Source: Bondarzewia mesenterica
Lineage: Eukaryota; Basidiomycota; Agaricomycetes; Russulales; Bondarzewiaceae
Reading direction: 5' to 3'
NCBI GenBank assembly: GCA_004802705.1
Contig: SGPL01000119.1
Location: 6,626-68,887 of the forward strand
DNA: 62,262 nt
In this document: in pieces, positions 1 through 13,016 of the stretch
How positions within the stretch are numbered: position 1 is the first letter of the stretch
Layout: each line of letters starts with the position of its first letter
Notes under the pieces: generated by a model
Databases searched by the model: none
The model's input: only the letters and a program-made list of their open reading frames with translations
Told to the model about the DNA's origin: nothing
Translations under genes and position numbers: made by a program

Positions 1-31
1 CGNNNNTNNGNTNAGNNNNATCNGATNNNNC

Positions 32-3000
32 GTGCATNTCACGTTGTACAATGCGCTGTGTTGGCTAACAAAGACATGCAGAAGATGTATATTNCGGAAT
101 GAAATACTGGGAGCCAATGCTCAAAGAGGTATCCCTGGCAACGACTGCAAGGCGTGCTGTNAAAACTGTTCAAGAACACCTTTCTGCGGGGATGCCATTC
201 ATCATGAGCACGTTGGATGTGGTTGGGCAAATGTANCCGGCCACTCAATGTGAGGTCCTCACTTGTTATAGCTTACCTGCATCTAACCTTCATGCATAGC
301 TGTTATCGTGGCCTTTAAAACCGTGTACACTCTGATACAAAGTCGGAGGGAAAACCAGCAAAAGATTTTGATTCTNTTTGTCGCAATGAAGGATATGATG
401 ATCCCACTTCTANAGTTCGTCCNTCTCAACGTCCCCATCATTATATCTGACTATGACCTTTTTGAAGACTGAGACATATGCATGACCTGGATCAGCAAAA
501 ACTTTTTGCCGATCGCATCAGGGTTCACAGCGATGAAACGAGGAATGAGATTCTGGAGTGTTTCAAAGATTGTGACGCNTACATGAAGTNACACTCTTTC
601 TNGAAAGTATTCCAAGGCATGATGTGGGAAGCAAGATTCTCGAAGTATATTGATAAATTCCGTCGCCTCCAAGCATCCTTCCAACACATTGTACTCGTGC
701 AGACAGCTGCTGTTGTTGATGGGATTGCAGGNACTGTGGATGGGATGAACGAAAGGTGATTTGATTGGTATAATCCTGTTTTTGCCCGTGCTAACGATAT
801 CTTCTTCTTCTTCTTCTCAACATAGGTTGACTGAAGTGTTATCGTTGTTCAAGAAACTCAGCAGTCCAGAAAATCAACAACTCGAGGAGACCATCAGGGA
901 GAACGGTGGTCCTTGGGCATATCGGAACAACGATGGTGCCTTGCGTGCTCTATATTCCGAGTGGGCGAAGACCTCCCCTTCCAAATCGGACAAGTCGTTA
1001 ACCTTTGAGGATCTCAAAAAGAGTTTGTTTGAGGACATTCAGACTTCAATCGACAAGAATTTNCGGCATGTCGAGGGGAAACTTGATTTACAATCNGAAC
1101 AACTCAATCAGATCCATTCGGAGGCAATGGCACTGACGTTCACCGTTCGACAACAGACGGACATCATGGTTGGCGCTATGAAAGGACCCGCGAGCAAAAT
1201 TATTGACCTTGTGCGTCGTTCATCATGTCTCTGACACGGTTTCAGCTTTGAAATCTCTACATCTCATCAGGATATTCGAAGTATATGGGAGGAAATGGTG
1301 CACGTTCCTATCTCCTGTGATCAGTATTACCCTTTTCTAATCTTATCTGCTGAAGGGATGGCGAGGGAACAGTGTCAAAGCCCGCCATTTCGTCTTGGCN
1401 CTGCGTGACCATTTTCACGATAAGATACTGAAGGATTCCCGACATTTTGTGGGCCGCCACCACTCCGTTGACAACAGCAGACACCCGGATGCCTGGGCGG
1501 TCAAGTACATCGATGTCAAACGATTGCAGCCAATCCTGGAGACATTCGACGANGATGCTTCCGGTTTCATTACAGTGGCAGAAATTAATCGATTCACTTC
1601 TTCACCCAATCGCCCTCGCGGCTGGAGGTAAAAAATATTTAAAAAGTACCAGNATTCCTGATATCTGACATCCTGTCTTTGCAGNTTACCACGATGGATC
1701 TCTTTTTGGGCCATTGGTAAAGTTATTTCGTTNATACAGCATATGTTGTGGACTCAGGTGGTTTCGACAGGATGGAGAGCATCTATGATGCGCTACAAGG
1801 ACGAAATNGAACGGATTTTCTCCAAAATGGACGATATTCGCCCTGATATTATCCCTGCTAATCGTCAATTAGTCGACAAATACTACAACTCAGTTTGGAC
1901 ATCACTGTATCCTCTCATCGCCACTCCTAGCCTTAGCGACGCAAGTTACTCCAAACACCAACGGAAGTTCGACGAGTTTGTCCGCGACGAGGAAGCACGC
2001 TTGCACGCCAATCTGAGCAGGTTGCAGTATATCATTGATGGTCCTGAAACCCTGCCATTAGTCACTGGACCGGGGCGGATAGAAAATGTACGACTTGTCG
2101 AGTCCAGNATTCGATACTTGCATTCTAACAACGTCATTGGCAGACTCTCTTCCCATTGCTCTATCTACTGATCAAGCGCCACTACAGGATCATGCAAATC
2201 GCTAAAGAGAGAGCAATCTCCAAAGATGTCCTCATCGATGGCATGCAAAGTGTGATGAATGTGATGAATGGCGTTGCGGAACGTGCCGATGCCCTGCGCA
2301 GTAGGTGTCGTTAAATACAAATCATCAGGTTTCCTGCTATCGATGTTAATTGACCATCCAGACAACTTCATTCTGCAAAACCTTAATACGAAGGAGCAGT
2401 TTAAGCATTTTGCTTGCGGCATAGTGGGTACCTGTTGATTCCATCNCAGTCTAAGATTATTGACAGTTCTCGTAGTTCCAGTACATCNTCGATGATACCG
2501 ATATATGGACTTCGCAGCGATTCAAGAGCATGTGTAGGAACGAANCTGCAGTTTACCACGACGATCTGGCAGATATCACGCTTGAGCAACCTGAGCCCAC
2601 GATCGAACAATACTCTCGAGACGACCCCAAACTTGACGATTGGGTNTACGACGTCGAGTCGGTATATCAGACTCAANTAAACATTCAAGCTGNATCACCG
2701 TATGTCATTCTCCTGATACAGCATGCGTGGAGCTGACCTATAGCAGTCTNGGTGTCTGGCATTACTTGGCATATGACACAAANGGTGTCGCNTANGACAT
2801 CAATGGTAAAAGTCGGGTGGGAATCACATCAATGACAACAGTAGTTCTGGANCCCGCCGAAGGACCAGAGAANATCTCNGGTTTCGGGTGGATGAATGCN
2901 GGTCGCTTTGAAGTGACCGGGTCGTTGAATCGCGACGCAAACGGTCGGACGGTCGTGAGGCTCAACTATCCATTTCCCTCGCCATGGGCAAAGTGCTATT

Positions 3001-4423
3001 TCTCTGGCGAATACGATCCTGTGACAGAAACGATTCACGGTGACTGGGGATACTCGTCTGACCCTCTGTCGCGCGTANGGGTTGCGATATACAAGAGGAT
3101 GGCACCTTCAGTATTTCTGCTTCTATCCCAGTCCATNTGAGATGAGGGTTAATAGAGCTCGATCTCTATGGTCGTTTGCCATCACTGCGGTTCGCGATGA
3201 GATTCATAGGCGATCGTGGAGGTGGTCTTACTTTCGAGAGCGTCGGGATAGCCGAAAACTCTACATGTCGCTATACATTCGTGGGTACTATTTCGGGCGG
3301 CCAATCGATGATGACCTGTTGAGTCGGTGTATACGGAAGCTCACTTCCACGGATGCATATTTTTACGCCTCACGACTTCGATATATTGAAGACACCACTT
3401 TCATCCACGTGTAAGTTATATGTTCTACGTGTCTTCAGGGCATCTCACTTTGTTTTCTATAGGGATCACCATTGCGACTACTGCGGCAGTCGTATTNGCG
3501 GAGCCTGCATACTCTGCCTAGATTGCCAAGTGAAGGACTTAGAACGCTTCAGCCACATTGACCTTTGTGATTCGGAACCATGCATCAGTGCCCATCTTAC
3601 TGTAGAGGAGCGCCCCGACCTCACAAGAGCACACGAACCCACGCATCGTGTCATCAAAATACGCAGATTTATCCCTGTTTCGCAGACCTCGCAATTACTC
3701 GGGAAAGCAGAATCGGCATGGCGCAGAGTCGAGGCTTTGTGCAGAAACCTGGAGTATACTATGGAACACGCCGACTTCACTACCGTCGAGAGCGGCCAAG
3801 GCGCATTCTCCCTGAAACCAATGAGGATATCTAGTGAGTGCTGGTACAGACGATCTTCATCCTTATGTGCAAGTAGTAAACACTGGTGCTGCAGATGACG
3901 TGAGAAAGAATTGCGCTGAGACAGATTATGGCCTTGTTCAAATCACGACGCCAGCCTGTCGTTTCTGCAGAAAGGCCCTGTCTCTTCCATTTTGGTACTG
4001 TGCGGATTGTGAAGGTCACCATTGTTACCCTAGTGTCTCCACTGTTGAAGCTGATCCCATGCACCAGACGACCTATTCATTTGCGAAACCTGCGATGCCA
4101 ACATCGAAATCGTGCTTGTCTACGCGGACACATCCTTCCGAAAACAGTACAGGGATCCACATACGTCTCGCTACGCAAGGCTTTTTGGAATTCAGCACCG
4201 ACACAAATCGACACACACCATCATCCGTTGTCAAACCCCTCCGAAGGCTGACAGACGAACCTCAACCGAAGATCGTATTGTTGCGCTTGAAACACGGATA
4301 GCACGGATGGAGGAGGTCCAGGAGGGTATGGCAAATCGCATCGGTAATCTGGAGAGTGGCCAGGCAATGATGCTTGATCGCCTTGATCAAATTCTGGTGT
4401 TGATGAACCGGGGCCTATGCTGA
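32..4423 (+). CDS. EF-hand and ZZ-type zinc finger protein, multi-exon, 5' end uncertain
   Basis: The pieces read in order on the plus strand. About 99-450 and 478-759 hold a helical N-terminal region with the motif AFKTVYTLIQSRRENQQKI, which resembles the N-terminal region of fungal NLR-like and related basidiomycete proteins. It is followed by helical segments (831-1234) and one EF-hand loop near 1547-1590 (D-x-D-A-S-G-F-I-T-V-A-E, one residue masked by N). A beta-rich stretch lies at about 2700-3140. Two zinc-finger-like cysteine clusters follow: a ZZ type at 3470-3660 (C-x2-C, C-x2-C, then H-x5-H) and a second near 3955-4105. A C-terminal coiled coil (4270-4420) ends in TGA at 4421-4423. 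Introns carry good branch sites, for example GCTAACG before a CTT-rich tract at 790-825. I infer a calcium-binding adaptor or scaffold; no enzyme motif is seen. Scattered N bases make exon edges unsure, and the gene may begin left of the window. Confidence 0.6.
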
Positions 4424-5323
4424 TGACTGCTGTCAGTGCTTGTCCAGATTTTCTCTTGTCTCCCCAATGTTGGTGCTGTTCTGTGTACTATGTCTTCTAC
4501 TCTCACTACGTCGTCCTTTCGAAGCAGAAAATTGGGTCTGTGACCGATCTGAGTCCAATTTGTATTGTGCATTGACATCGACTTTATGCGTCGATTACAT
4601 CGTGGTCTGGTCAATTCAAGGTCGATTGCTCTCCTCCGATCGTAACTCCTATGAAGCCCTGGCGCGGATGACCACACTGTCGTGGTAGATTGTGATTACA
4701 GTACCATGTCGGTGATATCCACTTATCTGCGAGACCGCGCGCGGAGATGCCGCTCATTACTAAATACAGGCTTCAAGCGACTCGAAGGCAAAGTTTCAGA
4801 ACTGTTTTGTATACGGGATCTTTGTTGTTCAGCATGTCCGTTAGTACTCAGATCCCCCTCCCAATAATTCTACGCAGAGTACATGTTTCACATTTAAATC
4901 AAATGTTGTACAACAGCCCATCTACTCATTCCATGATCGGATGATGTTGACACGGTGATAATATTGGTGCTTATCGTCATTCATCGCCCAGTATAAGCGC
5001 TTCGTTACTGGTAATACTACTAGTAGTAGTACTTGTCTATCGGCGTATATATCAGAGTGCTAAGTCTGTTCCATCCCGCTCCCAGTTTTTGCACCCATAC
5101 GTCCACCATCGATCCTGATCTTTAAGCCCCCACATCAGATTACTATCAGATCTCTTGGTTTCGGTCTCTCCTCTCTCTTCAACGCGACAAAGACTGCTCT
5201 ATTTTTCGAAGACCTCTCTAGATCTCTCCGGCAACTTCTATCCAGGGACTTCGAAGTAAAGTGAGCTTGTCTCAGCTAGATACATTAACGCCTTCTCAAT
5301 CTGACTGGTTTTCAAGTCGTATC
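4424..5323. other. Intergenic region, putative promoter of the caspase-like gene
   Basis: No supported coding region. It holds a TATATAT at 5046-5052, about 275 nt before the chosen start of the next gene, followed by a CT-rich stretch (5125-5230) typical of fungal promoters and leaders. A small CTAGTAGTAG palindromic repeat lies at about 5016-5034. Confidence 0.4.
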
Positions 5324-7291
5324 ATGTCCGATCGATCCCCGCTATTCGCCTTGATCATAGGGATCAGCAACTATCAGGACCCCATGATGGGCAAGCTCAG
5401 AAATCCTGTCGCTGATGCTCAGGACTTGGGAGAAGTGCTCTGCAAGCATTTTCACGCCGAGCGCGAAAACATTCGCCTCGTCCTTGACGACAAAGCAACC
5501 CGTGACGAGATCGTATATTGGTTTCGTCGACATCTTATCAACAATTCGAACATCGAACCCGGATATCCCATGCTCATCTACTTCGCAGGGCATGGTTCAA
5601 ATTTTAGGGCAGAAGGGTGGAAAACAGACGACGGCTATTATGAGTCGATCTGTCCCTTTGATCGCGGAATAAAAGGCCAAAATGGAGCTGTAGTTGGAGA
5701 CATCCCGGATCGTACCCTTGGCAAGCTCATCCTTGACCTGTGCAGGAAGAAGGGGGACAACATCACGGTCATTCTTGACTGCTGTCATTCTGGTAGCGGG
5801 ACTCGCTTAGATGATATTGAAGCATCCTCCGACGAGAGTCGCTGGACACCACGTTATGCACCACCGTTAAGCGATGCCAACACTATATCCGCGATGTTGG
5901 AAGAAGTAGCCGAATCAACGGACGACTCTGTCTCGCGCGGAATGGATGTCATATTCCCTGCCCGGCGCCATCCTAATCTCTCCACGCATGTCCTCCTAGC
6001 GGCCTGCCTCCAGGATGAAAGGGCGTATGAAGATAAAAAGACAGGACTCAGCATATTCACCCAAGCGTTACTCAATAAACTGAGCAGCGAGGAAGCGCCG
6101 CGGCTCACTTACGAAGAAGTCGTCGATGATCTGGAGATAATCCCAGAAATACAGCGTGACCAGCATCCGCAATGTGAAGGCCTGAACAAGGACCGCCTTC
6201 TATTCAATGCGTGCGCATCCATTGTCGACCGCAGACGCGTCCTTTTCTCCAGATTCAAGAGCAAAACCAGGACTAGGTTGCGCGTTGAGGCGGGCCTGAT
6301 GCATGGGGTTGTCAAGGGCACGGTGTTTAGTGTATGGAGGCACAATATCGATACGCGCGGTACAACGCCTCTAGGTTCTGTCGTCGCGACGGCGGTGTAT
6401 GCCGTGTGGTGCCAAGTCGAGCCTGATTCTGCCACAGAAGACCAAAACGATTCCCTGCAGGACGGGCACTATGCTTCTGTGATGTTCTGGGCGAACAAAC
6501 CGATCCCAATTGCTTTCGATGCAGCCACTAGCTCCAACCCCCAACAGCTAGCATTGCAGGTTGTGGTAAATACTCAATCCACTTCTGAACCAATGCTGCT
6601 CCTGTCCGTGCGCCCATTCGCCATCGTGATCGAGAGGCGGGACACAAAGGTGCCTGCCGTGGTATGGAGAGTCGAGTTGCCGTATGACAATCTCGTCAGC
6701 ACCGCCCAAAGCCTCTTGAATAGAGTTGTTCTTTTTGAGATGCACCTTCAGCGCGGAAAATCTACACGTCCTCTCAAGGATCAGGTCTCAATCCAGCTCG
6801 TACAAGTCGACCCGGTGGGAGAGAAAATACCGGGGAACCTGTTGCAGGCCGACCGCATAACCCTTGAATATGAATCAAGGCGGGGCCCAGATCACGCCAG
6901 GGATTACGTGGTCGAGCTTCACAATAATGGGACCATAGACCTGTGGCCGTCGCTGTTTTACTTTGACCCCGCAGAGTACACAATCCATAAGATGTACGAA
7001 GCGCCGTCACCCACAATGTTGAAGCCGCCTCTTCGGGCAGGGCAAAGTTTCGACATCGGAAATTTGGACTCCGGCGTCCCGCCACTTTCGTTCATGCTCG
7101 AACCGGGCGAGACGAGCAGCACTGGATTCCTGAAGCTCTTCCTTTCGCAGGATTATGCGGATTGCGACTTGATGGTAGAGAACGAAGGAGTGAGATTTGG
7201 TGGATTGGATGAGATGCGGAGCACATCCCTGTCGAAGAAAAATGGCGTATGGGACACGTTCGTGACGACCGTCACCGTCAACAGTATTTAG
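5324..7291 (+). CDS. Caspase-like (peptidase C14) protein
   Basis: A single uninterrupted frame of 655 residues. The frame stays open upstream to a GTG at 5261, but the first ATG is at 5324. Residues about 7-300 form a caspase/metacaspase fold. It opens with ALIIGISNY, has the catalytic His at residue 90 in Y-F-A-G-H-G, and the catalytic Cys at residue 154 in L-D-C-C-H-S-G. The remaining ~350 residues are a C-terminal region common in Agaricomycete caspase-domain proteins, with no motif I can name. By family these are cysteine peptidases (Lys/Arg- or Asp-directed) tied to stress responses and cell death; substrates are unknown. It lacks the Pro/Gln-rich prodomain and zinc finger of typical type I metacaspases. 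It follows the EF-hand/ZZ gene in the same direction. TGA/TAG-bounded and intronless, unlike most neighbours. Confidence 0.88.
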   Translation: MSDRSPLFALIIGISNYQDPMMGKLRNPVADAQDLGEVLCKHFHAERENIRLVLDDKATRDEIVYWFRRHLINNSNIEPGYPMLIYFAGHGSNFRAEGWKTDDGYYESICPFDRGIKGQNGAVVGDIPDRTLGKLILDLCRKKGDNITVILDCCHSGSGTRLDDIEASSDESRWTPRYAPPLSDANTISAMLEEVAESTDDSVSRGMDVIFPARRHPNLSTHVLLAACLQDERAYEDKKTGLSIFTQALLNKLSSEEAPRLTYEEVVDDLEIIPEIQRDQHPQCEGLNKDRLLFNACASIVDRRRVLFSRFKSKTRTRLRVEAGLMHGVVKGTVFSVWRHNIDTRGTTPLGSVVATAVYAVWCQVEPDSATEDQNDSLQDGHYASVMFWANKPIPIAFDAATSSNPQQLALQVVVNTQSTSEPMLLLSVRPFAIVIERRDTKVPAVVWRVELPYDNLVSTAQSLLNRVVLFEMHLQRGKSTRPLKDQVSIQLVQVDPVGEKIPGNLLQADRITLEYESRRGPDHARDYVVELHNNGTIDLWPSLFYFDPAEYTIHKMYEAPSPTMLKPPLRAGQSFDIGNLDSGVPPLSFMLEPGETSSTGFLKLFLSQDYADCDLMVENEGVRFGGLDEMRSTSLSKKNGVWDTFVTTVTVNSI

Positions 7292-9874
7292 CACACGGTC
7301 GGTACTTGAAGTGTATGAATGAAAGCGGAAGTATTCGGAATCATCGATGTAATGTTCTCAGTCCAGAATTTAAACTCACCATTTCAGTTCGACCACACTT
7401 CAGCCGATCACAGAGAATGCCTTGCTCTCGCCCACGTATATCTGGCAGAAGTGGGCCAGAATTTATGTATCGTAATGCCGCTAGTGGTCATAACCGGAAA
7501 CTTGATGGTCCAGAAAGAAAACAACCACTCACCCCTCACCCATGACAGTAAGTTTAGCACTCTAGTATAGCACTAGATCCACCCAAATCATCCCTGATTT
7601 TGAGTTTGCCATGATTGGGAACCTCCGTCGGTCGTGCCCTTTGAAGATCGCGTCAAACGAAGACTCGGATGTAAGAACGAGTGCTACTGCAAGGCACTAT
7701 TAAGAGCCTGCACGTGTCATGTCCCTACAATCGTCACGTAACTTCTCCCGACACTACCAGGTCTACATATGATAGTAGTATGGTGTTGACGACTCATAAC
7801 GCATTGTTAATGGGATAAAAACAGATAATACTCAGACGCCATCAACGGCGACAAAATTCGCTTTTTGACGTGTGGGAACCTCGTTCCTCACGCGTTCGGG
7901 AGGGCTTGGATCGAACTCATGATCAGGGCCTCGTTCTCGATAATTGTTGTGTCGGGGCCAGTGAAACTAGCTCATTTTCGTGAGTTTTTCAAAGACCATT
8001 ATGCTTTCACTGAACATACTATAATAGAATTATACAATATTGCGCATGCAAGACACTCCAACAGTTGCCTCCTGCCGAGAGACTCCATGCTGAAAGAACG
8101 CATGTCGCGTAGTCTCCGTCACTGCGACCTCCACTGCGTCGAGTCGTCTTCCTCCTTGAATCAAGACTTACAATAACGAACAACCTAATTTTGAACGTCA
8201 ATACTCCACATCACGTACACTCCGATGCTCCTTCACGCCTTCATTCCAGGCATTGAACACCTTCGACACTGGCTGCTCAAAAATCTCGGTGTTTATTCTC
8301 ATGAAGTAGGTCATCTGCAGCATTTTGTCATATGAGCATTGGAAATTGATGAGGGCTGCTTCGGCACGGTGCTACCGGACTGCGAATGGAGAGATACTGG
8401 CGCGAGGTATGTGCTATGAGTCGGCCCTTCTCACGAATATTTTCACAACCGGATTCAAAAAGTGGGACTGACGCAATATTTGCACAAAGCCATCAATGCA
8501 TCACTGCTTGCAGATCACCTTCGGATCATAATCATTGTGATTACACATCTCTGCACTGGCTCTCGCCTGCACTATCCCAAACTAACTCGCAGTCACTGAT
8601 CAACGGTTCAAGCTGTTTTTTGGACAGGCACTCACCTAGCTGCGGGACCTATTGTGTTGACGCGACATGCCTCGATTTCATCTACTTATCTTCAACCAGT
8701 TAGTCGCTTTGCCAGGTAAGTCTGGTGATCTGTGATAAGATGATGTGACTCCTAGATAGGTTGGGAGAAAAGGTTTCAAGGCATCATTGAGATTCTAGCT
8801 GCGTGCATGGGCGGGAGAAGTCGTGAACAAATTTAACCAGTGTCGAGAATCGTTCTTCTTGATAAGATCATGGGCATCTGAAGGAGAGTGCATTTACCAC
8901 GCTTTGCGTGTCCTGCATCGCGTGGCCTTTGAGAGCTTTGGGTGACCCTCTCACATGTGTTGCGGGCGCTGCGAGGCTATATAATTGGCTGTGTTGTTTT
9001 CACACGACCCTCCCAGTCGTGACTCATTTACCCTTCTATGTTCCCTTACCTAGACTAGGCTGGTCAATCTCAGGGCATTATCTGCGCTGAATTCTGAAGG
9101 TGAGCATAGATCTGTTCTCTGTTTGAGATCCGAGGAGCCGAGCACGCATCCGTTGATCATCAGTACTTCCGAGCTATCGTCGGTTTCATGATCCACATCA
9201 ATGGCTTGCAGACTTATCTGAGCATGGATAGTGTCCACCTGAACGGGTGATGTTTTTGTTTTCGGCGCAGGGTCCGAATGCGTGTATTGTTAGGTAGTGG
9301 AAACGTGTACCGGATGGATTCTTATCTGCATGGCTGGGAAGATCGTGAGTGATGGGAAGCACGCATTAGGTTTTTGGCTTTGAGATACTTCGGACATGCG
9401 ATGGGCACGCCAGCGATTATGCAGTACGAAAGCAGTACATGGGCTTCTGCATTCGCAAAGCGCACGACCGCGCCTGGATAAATTCTTGGCGTTAGTGCCG
9501 GCAGCTACGGCTTGTGGAAGCCGCTGGCACTGTAGGGGGTAAAGATGTAGAATTCAATAGGACAGATCAAGGACAGATGGAGACTGGGAGAGAACAAGGA
9601 TGTTATCTTAGTACTATCGATGGATTTTTAGGAGAAGAGGATTGCCGATGAGTCAACTGGCAGTAGGTCCTTATTTCTTTTCTGTTTTGTCACGCGTTAG
9701 CCTTTGCCTATTTCTAGTACTCCCTTACGCCGTCCACCTCGACTTGCTCTCATATCTCTCTTTTTCTTTTCTCCTCACATCCCACAACACCGCGTCCAGT
9801 CCGCGTTCACTTTCTCGACAGTTTTTAAATTTGCTTCCGTTCTTGGGCCGATCTGCTTCCGTCCGCGAACCACG
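7292..9874. other. Long gene-poor stretch
   Basis: About 2.6 kb with no reading frame I can support. The open frames at 7865-8176 and 8386-8703 show no family motif, and their flanks lack a convincing splice pattern. The last part (9640-9870) is pyrimidine-rich and is probably promoter and leader of the zinc-cluster gene. Degraded gene remnants cannot be excluded without a database search. Confidence 0.5.
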
Positions 9875-11503
9875 ATGCTTCCGACACCGTTGTCCTACAC
9901 CACGGGCCACACTCATCTTCATCACGACCACACCGCTAATGATCCTGCGCCGCCTCAGAATGTTGATTACTACGCCCGTCATTACGACAGCGGCGTCGAC
10001 GAATTCGAATTCGCCGCGGGTTTATATGATCATGATGCTGCTGCTGCTTATGGGCAGTATGCCGTGAACGATGACACCTGGGCGCAACAAGACTTGCACT
10101 CGCCGCCTACAGCCGTTGATGCCAACGGGGCGGCATGGTCGACCTCCAGCTACTATACGCAGTCGTACGTCGACGACGTAAGGAATGAACAGCTGCCATC
10201 TCCTCTCTCCCCGTCGCTATATGGCGAAGCACCATATCAGCACTCCATTCTCTCGCCACACCAATCACAATATGTCTACCCTATCTTCAATCACCCAGTG
10301 CGTTTCTCGCTTGTCTCTCCGATTCGATCTGCAGCTCATGAGGCACAGACTTCGGATCCACAAATTTACTACAGCTACATTCACGGGGTGTACACCACTG
10401 GAGTCGTTCCTTGCGGTACGCCGACACGGAATACGGGTAGCCCCAATAGTGGAGATAGTCCAGCACTCGTAACGAACGTCCCGAAGCTCGAGGACTTCCC
10501 GACTTCCACCCTCTATCATGAAGGACAGCGGGCTTCATCTACATCACAGTACATATCTGGCGACCGGTTCTCGCTGTTCCAACCGCAGCATCTCCCCATC
10601 TCTCCAGGATCTGCGTGTGGACTAGAGTATGCGCTCGACGAGACTCATATTACGCGGCGAGTATCCCCTCTTAACGCCACACGAACACCTCCACCTCCTG
10701 CACTCACTCACGAGACGACACCTCTATCTTCTGCATCTCCTCATGGTCTAACTTCTCCAGTCTCATCTCCGGCCGCCCGACCCCATCGTTCTTCCCCGAT
10801 TTTCCCCGCGGCACCTTCTCCAATGGATCACCTTCCCTTGCCGCCGCCGACTAATCCCGGAGTGCAGACATCCCCCGCCGCCAGCGAGTTCCAATTTGTC
10901 CTTGATCAATCGGCATTTCCGGAGCACAGTCCTCGTCCGCGCAAAGTACGCTCGCTCTTACTTTCTCCCCTCCCCTCTGCTGACACGCGCGTTACTTGTA
11001 TACTTCTCCAGCGCTCCTCACCATCTCCATACACATGCTCTCATGACCAATCATCACATAGCCATGACCATTTTGTGCATGACCAAGGATTCGTTGCGTC
11101 AATTTCTACCACTATCCCTCCGCCAACAGCCACAACAGTATCTTCATCTACCGTTCCACCAGCTGGTCCATCATCACCGGCAGGCTCTGCCCTCCCTCCC
11201 TCATACCCCAGGACTAAATCTCGGGGCGGCCAGGCTATCCATAAGGCCCCACAGCCGACCAAGCCGCGCAAGAAGCCCGCGCTCGCTTGCCTTTTCTGCC
11301 GTGAGCGCAAGATTGCGTGCGGACCGCCGCCTCCGGGAAGCGACGATATGACGTGCAAGTATGTTACTACTTTCCTCCCGTCCTCTGTCGTTCTTTGCCT
11401 TGGACCTGACTGAACGACGTGGTTTGACAGTCAATGCAGACGTCGTCAGCGCAAGTGCGAATATCCCAAGGAAAATCGTCGAGGTCAGCATAGGCGGCAC
11501 TAG
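9875..11503 (+). CDS. Zn2Cys6 transcription factor with C-terminal zinc cluster
   Basis: Start ATG 9875. Two introns are inferred: 10946-11011 (66 nt, in frame) and 11359-11430 (72 nt). Splicing the second rebuilds a full binuclear zinc cluster. Cysteines 1-3 are in C-L-F-C-R-E-R-K-I-A-C; the last three are in C-N-Q-C and R-Q-R-K-C, the first of these straddling the intron. The protein then ends after about 16 residues at TAG 11501. The ~450 residues before the cluster are rich in Ser, Pro and His and low in complexity, as in activation regions. A basic stretch (T-K-P-R-K-K-P) sits just before the first Cys and may be a nuclear signal. Fungal zinc clusters usually lie near the N-terminus; the C-terminal position is seen in some basidiomycete regulators. 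Nuclear DNA-binding regulator; targets unknown. Confidence 0.8.
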
Positions 11504-13016
11504 GCCTGCTCTCTTCTTCAATAACAACTGTTTGCCCATGCGCTTTCTTTACTCTTTCTTTTCCTTCTTTCGCTGTCTTTTTTTTCGAGGAACCCCATGC
11601 TTACCATTGTACCTTTTTATCTTTGTGACTTGCATCGTCACGATCCATAACCAGTATACTTTCGTCTGGCGCCCCTTGACGGAGTCGAGCCGAAACGTCT
11701 GTATCATCGGCGGCTTGACAGAACCTGCATTCGAGTTCGTCCTGCTGCTCCTTAATGTTACAGTACATATACCCCCTACATTCTTGCAAGCAACGTCTAC
11801 TGCGCATCAAACGTATTGTATATATATGATAAAGTATACGAGTATGTTGGCTTTTTTGAGTAGATCAATGGAGGGATATAATTACCTCAGATCTAGTAGT
11901 ATGGTACTTACTGATACATTCAAATTCGTTACGAGCTCTTTTGCGTTTACGTCGGTTTATAATAGTAAATATGAAGGCTTTTCCGAGTAACTCTATGGAG
12001 GATGTAGATCTGCAACTCGCTTCGGATACAGATTGCTGGATGCTGGCCTTGAAGAATTACAGAAGAACAGTACGGATCACATCTCAAACCGCAGACTTGC
12101 GTCTTAGAGTCGGATCTCAAATTGATTGTCGATCACCCAGTCCATATCCTCGTTTCTCCTCGAATATTTACAGTAACACCTTCAAGTAGGAGTAGCTACC
12201 ACCACCTATCACATCACTGCCTATCGCTTGCTAAGTATATGATTCCGCAAGAGCGAGTCAAACGGCCTCGAACGTAGCAGTGCAGTCTCTTGTTTTGCCA
12301 TCGCGCAGAGATGAAGGTGGGCAACAAAGGTAGAACAATATTTGAATGGTCAACATGTACATTGCATTTGCAACGTTGGATCACATTCCCGGCACCTATC
12401 GTGCGTGATATGATCAATGACCGGTCTGCATTATCCGAGCCTGATAGCAACGCTGCGTAGTCGTGGAAGCGCAAGACGAAAAGATCCTGGGAGAGGGGAC
12501 AATTGAAGGGCGCAGACGTATTAGTATCGTCATCGCGAGGTCAGATCGCACCGACTGCAAAGAATGATGGCCACGAAGCAAGCAAAGCCTCAGATGATGT
12601 TCTTTGGCAGGGGCGGAACAAACAAGATGTGAAGCCATGATGCGTGCCACATATCTATGGTTCACCACAGAATATATGTTAGGCATGATACTTTGGCAAG
12701 ATTGAGACTTAACGGATGGGAGTTGAATTCTCACGGCTATGTTCAGGCCTTTGTGAAGAAAACGCAACTCTTACAATATGCGCAAGATGTGAGAAGTTGA
12801 GAAACTGCATCGCGCGTGATAGTGAGCAGGATACAGAAACGATAAAAGAGATTGAACACTGGGCGAAGCCGAGGTGGTTCGGGCGTGTGCGAAGAACCCA
12901 TTGGAAACTTGGGACCGTGAGACAGAGACACTCATGTCAGTCAGATGATAAAGCACACACAAAGACTTGCGAGGGAGTGGGTGGTCTCTGCAAACCCATG
13001 GGTACAGGAAAAGATA
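11504..13016. other. Intergenic region without supported gene
   Basis: It holds the presumed 3' untranslated region of the zinc-cluster gene, AT-rich from about 11760 to 11960, and the downstream side of the uL14m gene. The open frames here (for example 11361-11990, 12414-12767) have no recognisable motif and low-complexity translations. Confidence 0.45.

Noticed and set aside
8386..8703. 105-codon frame as a gene
   Set aside because: No motif, Ser/Cys-rich composition and no supporting exons; likely chance.
10298..10334. 37-nt GT..AG segment as an intron of the zinc-cluster gene
   Set aside because: Its removal would shift the frame, while the frame is open without splicing there.
11361..11990. 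209-codon frame after the zinc-cluster region
   Set aside because: It begins in an intron, has no family motif and reads through AT-rich 3' sequence; the spliced zinc cluster in another frame explains its left part.
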